From positions 1 to 43,987 of the forward strand of contig MEOA01000041.1 of NCBI GenBank assembly GCA_001768515.1: a stretch of DNA of 43,987 bases, in the 5' to 3' direction. The notes under the pieces were generated by a model. That model saw only the letters and a program-made list of their open reading frames with translations. It ran no database searches and had not been told where the DNA came from. Source of the stretch: Bacteroidetes bacterium GWE2_42_24 (GTDB lineage Bacteria; Bacteroidota; Bacteroidia; Bacteroidales; TTA-H9). Shown piece by piece: positions 1-9,967 of the stretch; within the stretch, counting starts at the first letter, position 1, and each line of letters starts with the position of its first letter. The translations under genes were made by a program, and so were the position numbers.

Positions 1-54
1 TTGATTTTATCCCCCCTTTTGAAGAATTTTCAAGTTTTTTATAAAAATATTGCG

Positions 55-255
55 TGTATTTAGTTACAAAATGTAGTTTTTTAAATGGTTGATTATTCGT
101 GTTTTGCATTTCAATTTTAGCCCAAAGTCTTAACAAAGACATGTCAAAGTTATACCAAAGATATGTTTTACTTATGAAACGCTTATGTTTACTATAACTA
201 TGGTGCATATTATATATGTAGTAAGAATAAATATATGTATTTTTTGGCACAATAC
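55..255. repeat. Left copy of a ~200-bp imperfect inverted repeat
   Basis: This stretch aligns, in reverse complement, with about 39835-40045. The best block is a perfect 22-bp match (184-205 against 39892-39913), and similarity extends on both sides with gaps, for example GGCACA plus an AT-rich tract at 246-255. It contains a period-11 array of CAAAG (starts at 123, 134, 145 and 156), which reads as tandem TAnnTTTG-like promoter elements on the minus strand. The boundaries were judged by eye. It is probably a dispersed genomic repeat with a promoter-like core pointing leftward out of the window. Confidence 0.6.
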
Positions 256-284
256 TTGTTTTGGCCATTTAAAAAACTTACCTA

Positions 285-603
285 TGGAATGATGGCTCCG
301 TTGATCCAACGCTATCAGTTACGGTTAGCTGCACCTATACCTTAATCGTAACCGATGGCAACGGATGCCAGGGAGACAACACCATCGAAGTGCTGTTTTA
401 CCCCATACCCGAACCGTTGATAATAAAACAGAAACAAATCAGTATATTACCGTCTTTAACTGGCTTCTTTTCAAGTCTTGTATTTTCTTCAGTAAACACA
501 TATCATCATCACTGACACCACCACCAATGGCTGCATAAAAACCCGCCCTAAGATCTTTTTAGCGCCCGCAGCCCGCCAGAATACCATTGGAATAATCAAG
601 ACA
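285..603 (+). pseudogene. Decayed fragment of a PKD/SprB-repeat-like surface adhesin
   Basis: Frame +285 reads WNDGSVDPTLSVTVSC followed by YTLIVTDGNGCQGDNTIEV. This is the typical end of a Bacteroidetes PKD/SprB-type repeat (W-x-G ... Y-x-V-x-V-T-D-x-N-G-C). The frame runs into a stop near 510. A second piece, ITDTTTNGCIKT, continues from 502 in the +1 frame, so at least one frameshift separates the two. There is no start codon, signal peptide or C-terminal sorting domain. It is a remnant of a large secreted adhesin and is not expected to be functional. The motif reading is direct; the family assignment rests on similarity to known repeats. Confidence 0.55.
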
Positions 604-608
604 TTGCA

Positions 609-2147
609 TTACCCCTCCGGTGCCTTAAACAAGCCAAACGTGCCTATCTGAGGACAATCTCTTGCCGACAATATCCTTAATCGAATACGTTGCGCAGAAA
701 CAGGCTCAAACCTGAGTAACCTCTTGTAGCCAATAGTAGTTCCACTGGTAATAGTTATCCACAGACCATTTACCTCAGCTTCTATTACAAATTGTTCTAC
801 TCGCTGGCCTTCCTGGTAGTTCTCCTGAAGCAATACCCTGTCGAAGGTTTGTTTCCCGGGCATTTCTACCGTTAATGCGCCAGTAGTCCGGCCCTCCCCG
901 GGAGACCAGTAAGTCATCGTATTGCTATCGGTTAGCTGTCTTACCACCTCAACATTTCCTTCACATGTCCCCCCTTCAAGCAAATTTATCCTGAAAGTGG
1001 CATCCAATATTACCTTCATCCCTCTGAGGCTCCTGAGGTCGTTTTCATGAATCAATCCCCGACGGTCAGCCGGGAGATTCAAAAGCAACAAAGAATTCCT
1101 TCCAACAGAGCTATAATAAATATCAACCAGCTTTTCGGCCGATTTCACCAATGAATCTTCCCGTTCGTGGTAGAACCAGCCGGGTCTAATACTAACATCT
1201 ACTTCAGATGGATACCACATCATTCCTTCAGCTTTCGACAGCTTATCACGACTACCCAGATCTTCATCCATCATATTGCCAACAGGCATAAAGGCACCAT
1301 TACCGGGATTTTGTTGAGAACTTAAAGCAATATCTTCGAGCACAGCAGCAGAGGCAGGAACAACACTCCATTCGGTAGTACGCCCATATCCCGATTCTGT
1401 TCCTACCCAACGAACATCAGGCCCCATGACTGCAATGACAGCCTGGGGCTGTAGCTCCCTGATCACCTTATAAAAGCCTTCCCAGTCATAAACCTGCCGC
1501 TTACCATTGGGGCCTTCCCCACAAGCGCCATCGAACCAAACCTCATCTATCTGACCATAACCTGTCAGCAGTTCACGCAGTTGATTTCTGAACACCTCAT
1601 TGTATTCATCTGTACCATAAACGGGCGAATGGATATCCCATGGCGAAAGGTAAATTCCAAACTTCAATCCATGTGTACGGGCAGCCTTCGACAATTCATC
1701 AATCAGATCACCTTTTCCATTCTTCCACGGACTACTTTTCACCGAGAAATCGGTGTATTTGGTAGGCCAAAGGCAAAAACCATCATGATGCTTAGCCAGA
1801 CAAAGCATCATCCTGGCCCCGGCAGATTTCGCAGCAACAGCCCATTGATTTGCATCAAACGCCGTTGGGTTAAACATTTCGGCCATTTGCTCCTTATTCC
1901 CCCATTCATAATTATAGAAAGTATTGATTCCAAAATGATAAAAGCATGTTAATTCCAGCTCCTGCCACATCACCTGACGAGGTGCCGGGACAACATGCGC
2001 TGCCTTCTTCACAATAGAATCAAGTGGCTCGACTTCGGAAACCGTTATATACGATCGGTTTGCTGATTGAGCATAGCCTGTATTCAACTGAAAATAAATC
2101 AAAGACACGACAATCGCCACAATCCATGTTTTTTTAAATAGCATCAT
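609..2147 (-). CDS. Secreted alpha-L-fucosidase, glycoside hydrolase family 29
   Basis: This protein should release alpha-L-fucose from fucosylated glycans by a retaining mechanism, in the periplasm or outside the cell. The N-terminus (about 1-26) is a signal peptide ending in YAQ. The GH29 barrel shows the family's H-H-D-G-F motif (H120/H121) and the WFDG motif with the predicted nucleophile D206. The last ~90 residues (about 420-510) resemble an F5/8-type (discoidin, CBM32-like) beta-sandwich. The length of 512 residues is normal for the family. Two adjacent ATG codons (2147, 2144) make the exact start ambiguous by one residue. No SusC/SusD genes lie next to it, so it is not in an obvious polysaccharide-utilisation locus. 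The acid/base residue and exact linkage specificity cannot be read from the sequence alone. Confidence 0.93.
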   Translation of the reverse strand: MMLFKKTWIVAIVVSLIYFQLNTGYAQSANRSYITVSEVEPLDSIVKKAAHVVPAPRQVMWQELELTCFYHFGINTFYNYEWGNKEQMAEMFNPTAFDANQWAVAAKSAGARMMLCLAKHHDGFCLWPTKYTDFSVKSSPWKNGKGDLIDELSKAARTHGLKFGIYLSPWDIHSPVYGTDEYNEVFRNQLRELLTGYGQIDEVWFDGACGEGPNGKRQVYDWEGFYKVIRELQPQAVIAVMGPDVRWVGTESGYGRTTEWSVVPASAAVLEDIALSSQQNPGNGAFMPVGNMMDEDLGSRDKLSKAEGMMWYPSEVDVSIRPGWFYHEREDSLVKSAEKLVDIYYSSVGRNSLLLLNLPADRRGLIHENDLRSLRGMKVILDATFRINLLEGGTCEGNVEVVRQLTDSNTMTYWSPGEGRTTGALTVEMPGKQTFDRVLLQENYQEGQRVEQFVIEAEVNGLWITITSGTTIGYKRLLRFEPVSAQRIRLRILSARDCPQIGTFGLFKAPEG

Positions 2148-2300
2148 TTTTTAATGGGGTATTTATTTTTCAAACTACTCAGGGAACACATTATTTTTCT
2201 TTCTGCTTTCGGGTATTACGTCAAACTTTTATACCCTGATTGGGGAAGAGACATAACCGCCCCGCACAAAACACACAGCCTTAGCGCGCTTATTCCATCA

Positions 2301-4808
2301 TTAAAGCTGGCGACGACGCAGGTAGCTCTGGTAGTAGCGCAAATCAGAATAATCGACATCCTGCCCGATCGAAGCGCGAGCGTCTGTCAGCGTAGATTCC
2401 GGATGCTTCTCAAAATAGACAGCCATCCGGTCAATTAAAGCATCATCGACCAGTTTATGAATATCTATCATCCCAACACCGACACCCACAGCCAGATGAT
2501 CGCAAATGGTAGTGCGAGCCAAAGACCTGATAGCCGTAATCTCATCGATCGACTTTCCCTCAAGAAACAAGTTTATGCTTGTTAGTTGAGTGAGAGAAAG
2601 CAGTGCTCCATTCTCAGGCTCCATTTCAGAATCCTCATGGGGTTTCCTGAGTGAATCATCTACAAAATTGTCAATCAATTCAACTAAGATTTTTCCATAT
2701 TTCTTTGCCCGCTGAGCACCGAACCCATTGATTTGCCGCAAGGCTCTTAATGTGGCAGGCTTCACTTCCGCTATCCTCAGCAATACTTTCTGTGGCAGGA
2801 TAGCAGCAAGATCCGCTTCCATTTCCGCGGCCATTTCGCTGCGCCATTGCCGCAATGCTTTAACCAGCATCGGATCAGCATTGCCAATATGTTCTGTCTT
2901 ATCCTTTGCCCTGATTTTTTGCGAAACTGAGGCATCTACCATAGCCTTCCCCCGTGCATCGAGTACCTGCTTCAGTATAAAACCCTCTTTGCAGGCATTA
3001 ATACCTGCAAACATTAGCTCTGCATCGGTGAGGGCAATCTCCATTGATTCCCTGACCGTTTTTTTTACCTGCTTATTATCAGATTCAACTTCAATTGATT
3101 TCAACGGGGCAATCAGTTCTTTCCTAAGTATGTCGGTGAAATAGCCGGCAGCTTTTCTAATTCTCTCCTGAAGCAGCGGATTCTTCTCGATATCAGGGTC
3201 TGATGTTTCGGCTACCATCCTTTGAAGTTGTGCCCTGAATTTATCGCCAACACTTTCTATCTGACTCCCTGACACTTCAGCCAACCGCCTGATATGCGCT
3301 ACCAAATCATCGGTAAGACTACCGGCATGTTCAACAGCAAGTCGCCTGCCAGACGATAACCTCCTTGATAATTCTTTAAAGTCGAACAACTCGTTGAGCA
3401 GTTGTTGTTGATAACGGTTCCTTGAGATATCCAGTGTAGCCTCATCAGGCTGGTTTTCGCTTATATCGTGCGAAAATCCGGATATGATGACATCTGACCT
3501 GATGGCTCTTGGAGGAATAGGGGCACTAAGAACAAGGCCTTCGAGCGTACGGCAACGGCTGAGCGCCACATAGACCTGCCCGAATGCAAAAGCTGATTTT
3601 GCATCTATAATGGCACGATCAAAGGTCAATCCCTGACTCTTATGAATAGTAATGGCCCAGGCCAGCTTCAGCGGGTACTGTGTGAAAACACCAATCACCT
3701 CTTCCTTAATCTCTCTGGAAGTCTCATCAATTGTATACTTTATATTCTCCCATTTAAGCGGCTCTACGGCAATAGGTTTATCATCACCAGCACACTTCAC
3801 ATATATTTTACCGTCAACCAATCCGCTGACGATTCCAATTTTTCCGTTAAAAAATAATCTTGGGATACCTGGATCATTCTTTACAAACATCACCTGAGCA
3901 CCTATTTTAATGACCAATTGGGGCTCAGTGGGATAATTATACTGTGGAAAATCTCCTTCAATTTCAGCATCAAAACTCATGGGTGCGCTCTTCAGTTCCC
4001 CGAGCTTCGCCCGATTCAACTCGTGCGCCTGATTATTATGTGTCGTAAGGATAATGTACCCCTCACTGTTATCGGGATTAAAATCGGGCACATACCGCTT
4101 GTTAAGTTCATTAAGTGTTTCAAGATCGGCCTTGTTTTCACGAACCCGGTTAAGTAATGAAATAAATTGTTCGTCCCGTTGCCGGTAAATGTGCTTAAGT
4201 TCTATACTGACGAAATCGGTACTTTGTAGTGCCAGACTGCTAAAGAAATAAACCGATTTATAATAAGGGCTCAGTATTTCCCACTCATCATCCTTCGCCA
4301 CCGGTGCCAATTGCTGCATATCGCCAATCATCAGTAATTGAACCCCTCCAAAAGGTTTGCTGTTACGACGAAACCGGCGAAGTACATCATCAATGGCGTC
4401 CAAAAGATCAGCTCTCACCATACTGATTTCATCGATCACCAACAAGTCGAGCGACCGCATGATACTAATCTTATCCCTGCTAAAACGCTTCACCTCCCCA
4501 TTTGAGCCCTGACCTGTGGTCGATCTCTCTTGCACTGCCGGAAGGTACCTTACCGGAATCTGAGGCCCGAAGCCAATCTGGAAGAAGGAATGAATAGTAA
4601 CGCCACCTGCATTGATTGCTGCAACACCAGTAGGCGCCACCACTATCATCCGCTTGGGGCTCACTGCTCTCAGATCCTTCAAAAAAGTAGTCTTTCCTGT
4701 TCCGGCTTTACCTGTAAGAAAAATGTTGCGGTTGGTATACTGAACAAATCCAAAGGCAAGATCCAATTGTGCATTTTCAACCTGACGATTCATAATAAAC
4801 TCTATCAT
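2301..4808 (-). CDS. Pif1/RecD-like superfamily 1 helicase with HRDC and C-terminal HTH domain
   Basis: A cytoplasmic ATP-dependent DNA helicase. Walker A is GKAGTGKTT (about residues 33-41) and Walker B is LLVIDEISM (about 122-130). Around residue 400 there is the UvrD_C_2-type motif AITIHKSQGLTFDRAI followed by VALSRCRTL. Residues ~655-740 form an HRDC domain, a nucleic-acid-binding module shared with RecQ and RNase D. The C-terminal ~90 residues look like the helix-turn-helix domain that follows HRDC in RecQ-like proteins. This architecture is common in Bacteroidetes and is usually annotated simply as helicase. The likely role is recombination or replication-fork maintenance. ATG at 4808 was used; a second ATG at 4793 would also fit. 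It is monocistronic and diverges from the gene at 5312. Confidence 0.88.
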   Translation of the reverse strand: MIEFIMNRQVENAQLDLAFGFVQYTNRNIFLTGKAGTGKTTFLKDLRAVSPKRMIVVAPTGVAAINAGGVTIHSFFQIGFGPQIPVRYLPAVQERSTTGQGSNGEVKRFSRDKISIMRSLDLLVIDEISMVRADLLDAIDDVLRRFRRNSKPFGGVQLLMIGDMQQLAPVAKDDEWEILSPYYKSVYFFSSLALQSTDFVSIELKHIYRQRDEQFISLLNRVRENKADLETLNELNKRYVPDFNPDNSEGYIILTTHNNQAHELNRAKLGELKSAPMSFDAEIEGDFPQYNYPTEPQLVIKIGAQVMFVKNDPGIPRLFFNGKIGIVSGLVDGKIYVKCAGDDKPIAVEPLKWENIKYTIDETSREIKEEVIGVFTQYPLKLAWAITIHKSQGLTFDRAIIDAKSAFAFGQVYVALSRCRTLEGLVLSAPIPPRAIRSDVIISGFSHDISENQPDEATLDISRNRYQQQLLNELFDFKELSRRLSSGRRLAVEHAGSLTDDLVAHIRRLAEVSGSQIESVGDKFRAQLQRMVAETSDPDIEKNPLLQERIRKAAGYFTDILRKELIAPLKSIEVESDNKQVKKTVRESMEIALTDAELMFAGINACKEGFILKQVLDARGKAMVDASVSQKIRAKDKTEHIGNADPMLVKALRQWRSEMAAEMEADLAAILPQKVLLRIAEVKPATLRALRQINGFGAQRAKKYGKILVELIDNFVDDSLRKPHEDSEMEPENGALLSLTQLTSINLFLEGKSIDEITAIRSLARTTICDHLAVGVGVGMIDIHKLVDDALIDRMAVYFEKHPESTLTDARASIGQDVDYSDLRYYQSYLRRRQL

Positions 4809-5311
4809 TCAACAAAATGGCTGCAAGTAAAAATCAATAGTCGATTCATATTTCTGTAAAAGTACTAAAAACGCAGCCGGATATTAAAATACTTCGCCAT
4901 TTATAAAGCGAAATTATAAAAAAACAGCAGCATCACCTATCAATTCAACGGCATACTGACTATCAACAATTCAGATAATGCAAAACATTATTGTTATATG
5001 TCAGATTCAACGAAGTGGTGCCTGCACAGTCATAATTTACTATCGCCGCACCATCTGACCGACCTGCAGATATTCCCTGCCCGTCATTTCATACTAAATT
5101 ACAGTTCTATTTTATTAAACCTGCCTAAATCAGACTCCACACCAAATATTTAATAAGAGAATAGTTCATGCAGGATATATAATGAATACTTCCACCAGAA
5201 GTCGCCACACGTAAACGCATTGCAAATAATTCATAATTCGAAATCGAGCTGTAGGGATAGCTTTGATTCAAGCAGTCATTAATCGTGTTACATTTGTAAA
5301 AATATTCCTCT
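4809..5311. other. Divergent intergenic region, no gene seen
   Basis: About 500 bases separate the leftward helicase from the rightward gene at 5312. It is AT-rich and I see no convincing coding sequence. The only signal I can support is TACATTTG at 5289-5296, a Bacteroidetes -7 element about 15 bases before the ATG at 5312. No clear -33 TTG sits at the usual spacing. Confidence 0.5.
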
Positions 5312-6145
5312 ATGAGACATTTCATCCCATTCATCGCATCAATATTCCTGCTGATCGCAGCGGAAGCTATCGGACAGAATCTGAAAGTCATCACCTATAA
5401 TATCCGTATGGAAACAACTGCCGACGGAAACAATCAATGGAACAACAGACGTGAATGGCTTTCGAATCAGGTAATGCAAACTGAAGCCGATATTATTGGC
5501 ATGCAGGAGGTACTTCAAAAACAACTGATTTACCTTGACAGCATGATGCCCGGTTATGGACGGGAAGGTGTTGGAAGAGACGACGGATTTCAACAGGGAG
5601 AATATTGTCCTATCTATTATAACCTGAAACGTTTTGAGAAAACCGACGGAGGCACCTTCTGGTTATCGCCTACACCTGAAACACCATCTATAGGCTGGGA
5701 TGCCGCCCTGAACCGCATTTGCACATGGGTTAAACTGAAAGACAAATCAACCGGGCAACTGATCACAGCCTTTAATACCCATTTCGACCACATCGGAGTC
5801 GATGCCAGAAGAAACAGCGCGCAACTCATTATCGAGACGATTAAAAAACTGGACTCAGGTGAAACAATGGTTATCCTAACTGGCGATTTTAACAGTGAGC
5901 CGGCATCTGAACCGATCGCACTGTTATCGGAACACCTGACAGATACACGCACCTACACAGGAATTGACAGTGAAAGGATTATACCCACATTCAACGGCTG
6001 GGATGCATCAAAACACAATGAGTGTATCGATTTCATTTTTACCGGAAGGAACTTAAAAACGAAATCCTATCAGGTTGCAAACAGTCAGACTGACGGGCGC
6101 TACCTTTCAGACCATAACATGGTAATGGCCGAAATAGAGCGATAA
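5312..6145 (+). CDS. Secreted endonuclease/exonuclease/phosphatase family protein
   Basis: A 277-residue metal-dependent hydrolase of the DNase I-like (EEP) fold with an N-terminal signal peptide (about 1-21, ending in AIGQ). Visible motifs are LKVITYNIR at the first strand, a catalytic-type Glu in GMQEV, the N-T-H-F-D-H block, the GDFNSEP metal/catalytic motif, and SDHNMV at the C-terminus with the catalytic Asp-His pair. Bacteroidetes proteins of this type hydrolyse phosphodiester substrates (nucleic acids, phospholipids or other phosphoesters); the substrate here cannot be inferred. It has its own promoter (-7 at 5289-5296) with a very short leader and faces the FadL-like gene tail to tail. 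Confidence 0.9.
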   Translation: MRHFIPFIASIFLLIAAEAIGQNLKVITYNIRMETTADGNNQWNNRREWLSNQVMQTEADIIGMQEVLQKQLIYLDSMMPGYGREGVGRDDGFQQGEYCPIYYNLKRFEKTDGGTFWLSPTPETPSIGWDAALNRICTWVKLKDKSTGQLITAFNTHFDHIGVDARRNSAQLIIETIKKLDSGETMVILTGDFNSEPASEPIALLSEHLTDTRTYTGIDSERIIPTFNGWDASKHNECIDFIFTGRNLKTKSYQVANSQTDGRYLSDHNMVMAEIER

Positions 6146-6158
6146 ACATATCTGACGG

Positions 6159-7601
6159 TTAATTTGAATTTCCCAGAAAATAAGTATACCCCAAAATCAA
6201 CGATAGCCCCAGATCTGAGCCTGACATACCATTACCAACGATCCCGTCCAGAATATTTTCCAGATCGGGATTGACAAAATCGGCAAACTGTTCCATCCCC
6301 GACTGAGAACCCATCGTAAACTGCAAACCAGCCGACAGGATACTCTTCTTCTGATAGCGGGATACACCTGCCGTCAGATGATACATATCCCAAGTACGCC
6401 CGATAAACCATATGCCATCAGACAAAGAGGAAGGTGATGGGGCAAAACAATTATCAGTGCGTATTGAGCCGTAACCCTGGTATTTATCATTGAAACGATG
6501 TTTAAATCCCAATGCAAGGTTTAGAACAGGTGCGTTGGCTGAAACCACATCAACCAGTTTCAATGTTTTATCATCACCAAAGACCCATGGAGGATACAAA
6601 ACAGGATGATACTCAGCATCGACAGCCTTATATGGGGCAATCTCACTAAAATACTCTCCCGCAAATTCAATTTCAGTATTATCACCAGCCCACCTGAGTC
6701 CAAAGCCAATCGACCATGGCAGCTTGTAGTGGATATTCAGATTAACCTGACGATCGATGGCAAGAAAACTCTTGATTGAACCAGGAATCACATCTCCCAG
6801 GTTGTAAAAAGATAACTCCCGCTGAACATCGGCATCACCAAAAAAACTAACTGTAGGTGAGGTAAAGGTGATTCCAGCCTTAAAATGGCGTGAATCGTAT
6901 ACTACACCAAGCTTCCAGACCAATCGCCAGTTTACATACAGGGCGTCCTCTGAAACATTGATTGAAGACATCTCAAATAGTGTATCATTCGATACAGTGC
7001 GTGCACTCAGGGCCGCACGGTAATACTGATAACGATAAGTCACGAATTGAGTAAGACCGACCGCAAAATTTTTATTCAATCGGTAGCTGATTCCAATCCC
7101 GCCCCATTGCTCGTCAAATTCATTGTTGAAATCCATCGACCCTATAAAATATTCCTCGCCAGGTCGCGCAGGAATCGGATCACCCAACATTGAATAACGC
7201 TGATGAAAACGCAAACGGCTGCTAAAACGGCTGAACAATCCATATCCAACCGAAAACCGTTTATCCTTAAACAGATTAAGACGGCCCGAAATCATCTGAG
7301 GATAATAGGCATAACGATTATAGGTCAAATCAACACCCTCTCCCAATCCATTGTCGAAACGGGTAAATTGCAATTTATAAATGTTGGCAGATACTGAAAT
7401 CGAATTGCTGTCACAAAAAGTCAGTCCTGCCGGATTGTAAAACAAAGCACTGTTATCGCGCACGCCTGCAATAACAGCACCCCCCATCAGGCTGGATTCA
7501 CCTCCAAACTGTTCAGTCCAATAGTGGTAATCCTGCGCATTGGTCAGCACAGGGAAAAAAATAAACGACAACAAAAAATAAAGTCCGAATCTGTATTTCA
7601 T
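6159..7601 (-). CDS. FadL/OmpP1-family outer-membrane beta-barrel protein
   Basis: A 480-residue outer-membrane protein. A signal peptide (about 1-22, ending TNAQ) is followed by a region near the mature N-terminus reading GGAVIAGVRDNSALFYNPAGL, the diagnostic plug/hatch motif of the OmpP1/FadL long-chain fatty acid or hydrophobe transporter family. The rest consists of alternating amphipathic strands rich in Tyr, Phe and Gly, and the C-terminus resembles a closing strand (GLSLILGYTYFLG). I chose ATG at 7601; extending upstream would require a TTG at 7610. It starts 24 bases downstream of the TPR kinase stop at 7626 in the same direction, so the two may be co-transcribed. Substrate unknown. 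Confidence 0.82.
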   Translation of the reverse strand: MKYRFGLYFLLSFIFFPVLTNAQDYHYWTEQFGGESSLMGGAVIAGVRDNSALFYNPAGLTFCDSNSISVSANIYKLQFTRFDNGLGEGVDLTYNRYAYYPQMISGRLNLFKDKRFSVGYGLFSRFSSRLRFHQRYSMLGDPIPARPGEEYFIGSMDFNNEFDEQWGGIGISYRLNKNFAVGLTQFVTYRYQYYRAALSARTVSNDTLFEMSSINVSEDALYVNWRLVWKLGVVYDSRHFKAGITFTSPTVSFFGDADVQRELSFYNLGDVIPGSIKSFLAIDRQVNLNIHYKLPWSIGFGLRWAGDNTEIEFAGEYFSEIAPYKAVDAEYHPVLYPPWVFGDDKTLKLVDVVSANAPVLNLALGFKHRFNDKYQGYGSIRTDNCFAPSPSSLSDGIWFIGRTWDMYHLTAGVSRYQKKSILSAGLQFTMGSQSGMEQFADFVNPDLENILDGIVGNGMSGSDLGLSLILGYTYFLGNSN

Positions 7602-7625
7602 TTTGTACAATAGATGTTGTAAGCC

Positions 7626-9767
7626 TTATCGTGGCAATAAGATAGTAAAAGTGGTACCTGTTCCGATTGTGCTTTCAATTTCAATCCGCCCATGGTTTTG
7701 TTCAATAAAGTCTTTGCATAAAACCAATCCCAACCCAGTACCTTTTTCATTGGAGGTACCTAATGTGGTACCTTTTGTTTTAATACTAAAAAGATTAGAT
7801 AACTGATCGGCACTCATTCCTACGCCATTATCAATCACACGAATCATTTCCGTTTGATTATCAGTAAATCCCTCGACTCGTACTGTTCCTGACGGGCGGG
7901 TAAACTTTATCGCGTTGGAAATTAAATTTCTGATTACAAAACGCAACATCTCCTGATCGGCAGTTACCACAAAAGAGTCATCAATATCAGAAACAAGAGA
8001 AATATTTTTAGATGAAACATGAAGCATCATACCCGAAAACTCCTCCCTAACAACTTGCTTTACAGAAAACCTAACCGGATTAACAACCTGCATCTTCATC
8101 TGATTACGCGCCCACTGAAGAAGGTTATCCAGCAACCAAGCCAACTGGCATGTACTGCCATTTAAAAGATATAGCATCTTCTGTCGTTCACCATCATTCA
8201 AAGAATCATAATCTTCATTTAAAACCGAGATACACCCCAAAATCCCCTGCAGAGGGCTCTTCAGATCATGCGCCACAATAGAGAAAAACATGTCCTTTGT
8301 ATGGTTAAGATTATCAAGTTCATCTGCTTTTGCTTCAAGCTGAAGTTTCTGTTCGGCCAGTTTCAGATTGGCCGATTTCAGAACCATTCTCTTCTTTCGA
8401 AGCATCAACAGCAATATAAGCGAAACTATGACAAGAAGCGAAACAATTATTACCACTGCCCATTGAATCCTGTTAATTCTGTTTTGAGTCGCAAGATCAT
8501 TTTGCAACCGGATATTTGCCTCTTCCATTTGGGCAACTTCATAGCGGGTTTTTATTTCTTCAGTCTGGATTTTAAACTGACCGGCATCAATACTATCAGA
8601 TGCCTGATGTGAGGCAAGCAGGGAATTATACGCTTGTTTATAATCACCACGCTGATATTCAACATTCGCCTTCAAAATAAGCAGTCTTGGATAATCTGCC
8701 CCGAAATCGTGACTATCGGATAGGGCCAGATATTTTTTTGCTATCGAACCAGCACTGTCAGGTTGTCCTGTCTTTAAAAACAACCAGGCTCTGTTGATCT
8801 CATAAACCACAATTTTGGTTTCATTTCCTCTTTTGCTATTTAATACATTAACGGCTCTGGTATAAAATTCAAAGGCACTCTTATTGTTGCCTAACCGCTG
8901 ATACATATTGGCAGCAGAATTCAGATTGTTTGCCAAAAAATCATTAAAATTATTCTTCTCGCAAATCTGAATAGCTTTAAGAAACCACGTCAGAGCCAGA
9001 TTGTACTTTCCATCCAGGTCATCGGCTGATCCCATACCGGAATAGGCTGAGGCTAAGAATTGAAGGTTGTTGGCGGCGATCGATTTATCAATCCCTATCT
9101 CGAAATATTTTCTTGAATCTCCATAACGCTTCAGCCGCAGATATGCCATCCCAACATTGTTTGCTGACCGGGCAATCGCATAATTGTCGCCTCTGTGCCT
9201 TTCTATTTCAAAAACCTTCAAATGAATCGACAACTCAGCCGTATCAATATTCATCCGGCCATAGGTGAGAGCCAGATTGTTCAGATTACCAAGTATCTCA
9301 GAAGTATCTGCTAAATGTTCAAATATCGCAAGTGCCCTCTTCTGTGATGAGATTGATTTCTTGTATGTAGATGTTTCCCTGTATATAATAGCCTGCAGAT
9401 TGAGTAATTTTCCTGTCCAGTATTCATCCTTTAGGTTTTCTGCCAGTTCAAGTGCTTTATCAACATACATAAGCGATGAATCATAACGAGCCTGCAGAAT
9501 GTTCAAGGCTCCCATATTTGTGTAAAAAGCCATCCATTCCTCCCCATAGGTAGTATTTCGAAGCAAACCGGAGGCTTTATGGGCATAATTCCAGGCCAAT
9601 TCATTTTTGCCATATTTCAGTTCCCAGGCCAACATGTTGTAAGCCCTTATCAATTCACGCCCCTTAAGTTGCGGTAATTTAGCAACAAGGCTATCAACAT
9701 TCAATGATGCATGGGCATTGAGAACTGTATAAAAAAACAAGAAGATTAGATAATAGACTTGTCTCAA
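7626..9767 (-). CDS. TPR-containing transmembrane sensor histidine kinase (copy 1)
   Basis: A 713-residue membrane kinase. A signal-like N-terminus (LFFYTVLNAHA) leads into a periplasmic region of about nine TPR-like helical repeats (~40-400). One transmembrane helix (~435-457) follows, then a coiled coil, a HisKA domain with phospho-acceptor in FFSIVAHDLKSPL (H500) and an HATPase_c domain ending with the G2 box GTGLGLVLCK. There is no receiver or DNA-binding domain. No ATG lies near the start. I chose TTG at 9767 because the -7 element TATATTTG (9791 to 9784) lies just upstream and because it gives exactly the same length as the neighbouring paralogue. It is followed closely by the FadL-like gene. 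Signal and partner regulator are unknown. Confidence 0.85.
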   Translation of the reverse strand: MRQVYYLIFLFFYTVLNAHASLNVDSLVAKLPQLKGRELIRAYNMLAWELKYGKNELAWNYAHKASGLLRNTTYGEEWMAFYTNMGALNILQARYDSSLMYVDKALELAENLKDEYWTGKLLNLQAIIYRETSTYKKSISSQKRALAIFEHLADTSEILGNLNNLALTYGRMNIDTAELSIHLKVFEIERHRGDNYAIARSANNVGMAYLRLKRYGDSRKYFEIGIDKSIAANNLQFLASAYSGMGSADDLDGKYNLALTWFLKAIQICEKNNFNDFLANNLNSAANMYQRLGNNKSAFEFYTRAVNVLNSKRGNETKIVVYEINRAWLFLKTGQPDSAGSIAKKYLALSDSHDFGADYPRLLILKANVEYQRGDYKQAYNSLLASHQASDSIDAGQFKIQTEEIKTRYEVAQMEEANIRLQNDLATQNRINRIQWAVVIIVSLLVIVSLILLLMLRKKRMVLKSANLKLAEQKLQLEAKADELDNLNHTKDMFFSIVAHDLKSPLQGILGCISVLNEDYDSLNDGERQKMLYLLNGSTCQLAWLLDNLLQWARNQMKMQVVNPVRFSVKQVVREEFSGMMLHVSSKNISLVSDIDDSFVVTADQEMLRFVIRNLISNAIKFTRPSGTVRVEGFTDNQTEMIRVIDNGVGMSADQLSNLFSIKTKGTTLGTSNEKGTGLGLVLCKDFIEQNHGRIEIESTIGTGTTFTILLPR

Positions 9768-9783
9768 TATGTGAGTTTTTATG

Positions 9784-9791
9784 CAAATATA
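9784..9791 (-). promoter_or_regulatory. -7 promoter element (TATATTTG) of TPR kinase copy 1
   Basis: On the minus strand this reads TATATTTG, a perfect match to the Bacteroidetes TAnnTTTG element. It sits 16 bases upstream of the chosen TTG start at 9767, which rules out the longer reading frame beginning at 9797. Confidence 0.5.
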
Positions 9792-9967
9792 AAACAATTA
9801 GATACATATTCAATGCACACCCCTGAAGGTTTAATAGTTTTAAGAAACTGTAATAAACCAGTGGGGTATAGTAAAATATGCTTCAGTTATTATACGAAGA
9901 TATGTCGGAAGTTTACCCCGGAAGGAGCTTCGAGTGATCGATCCAAAACCTCGCGTCCTATTTGCAC

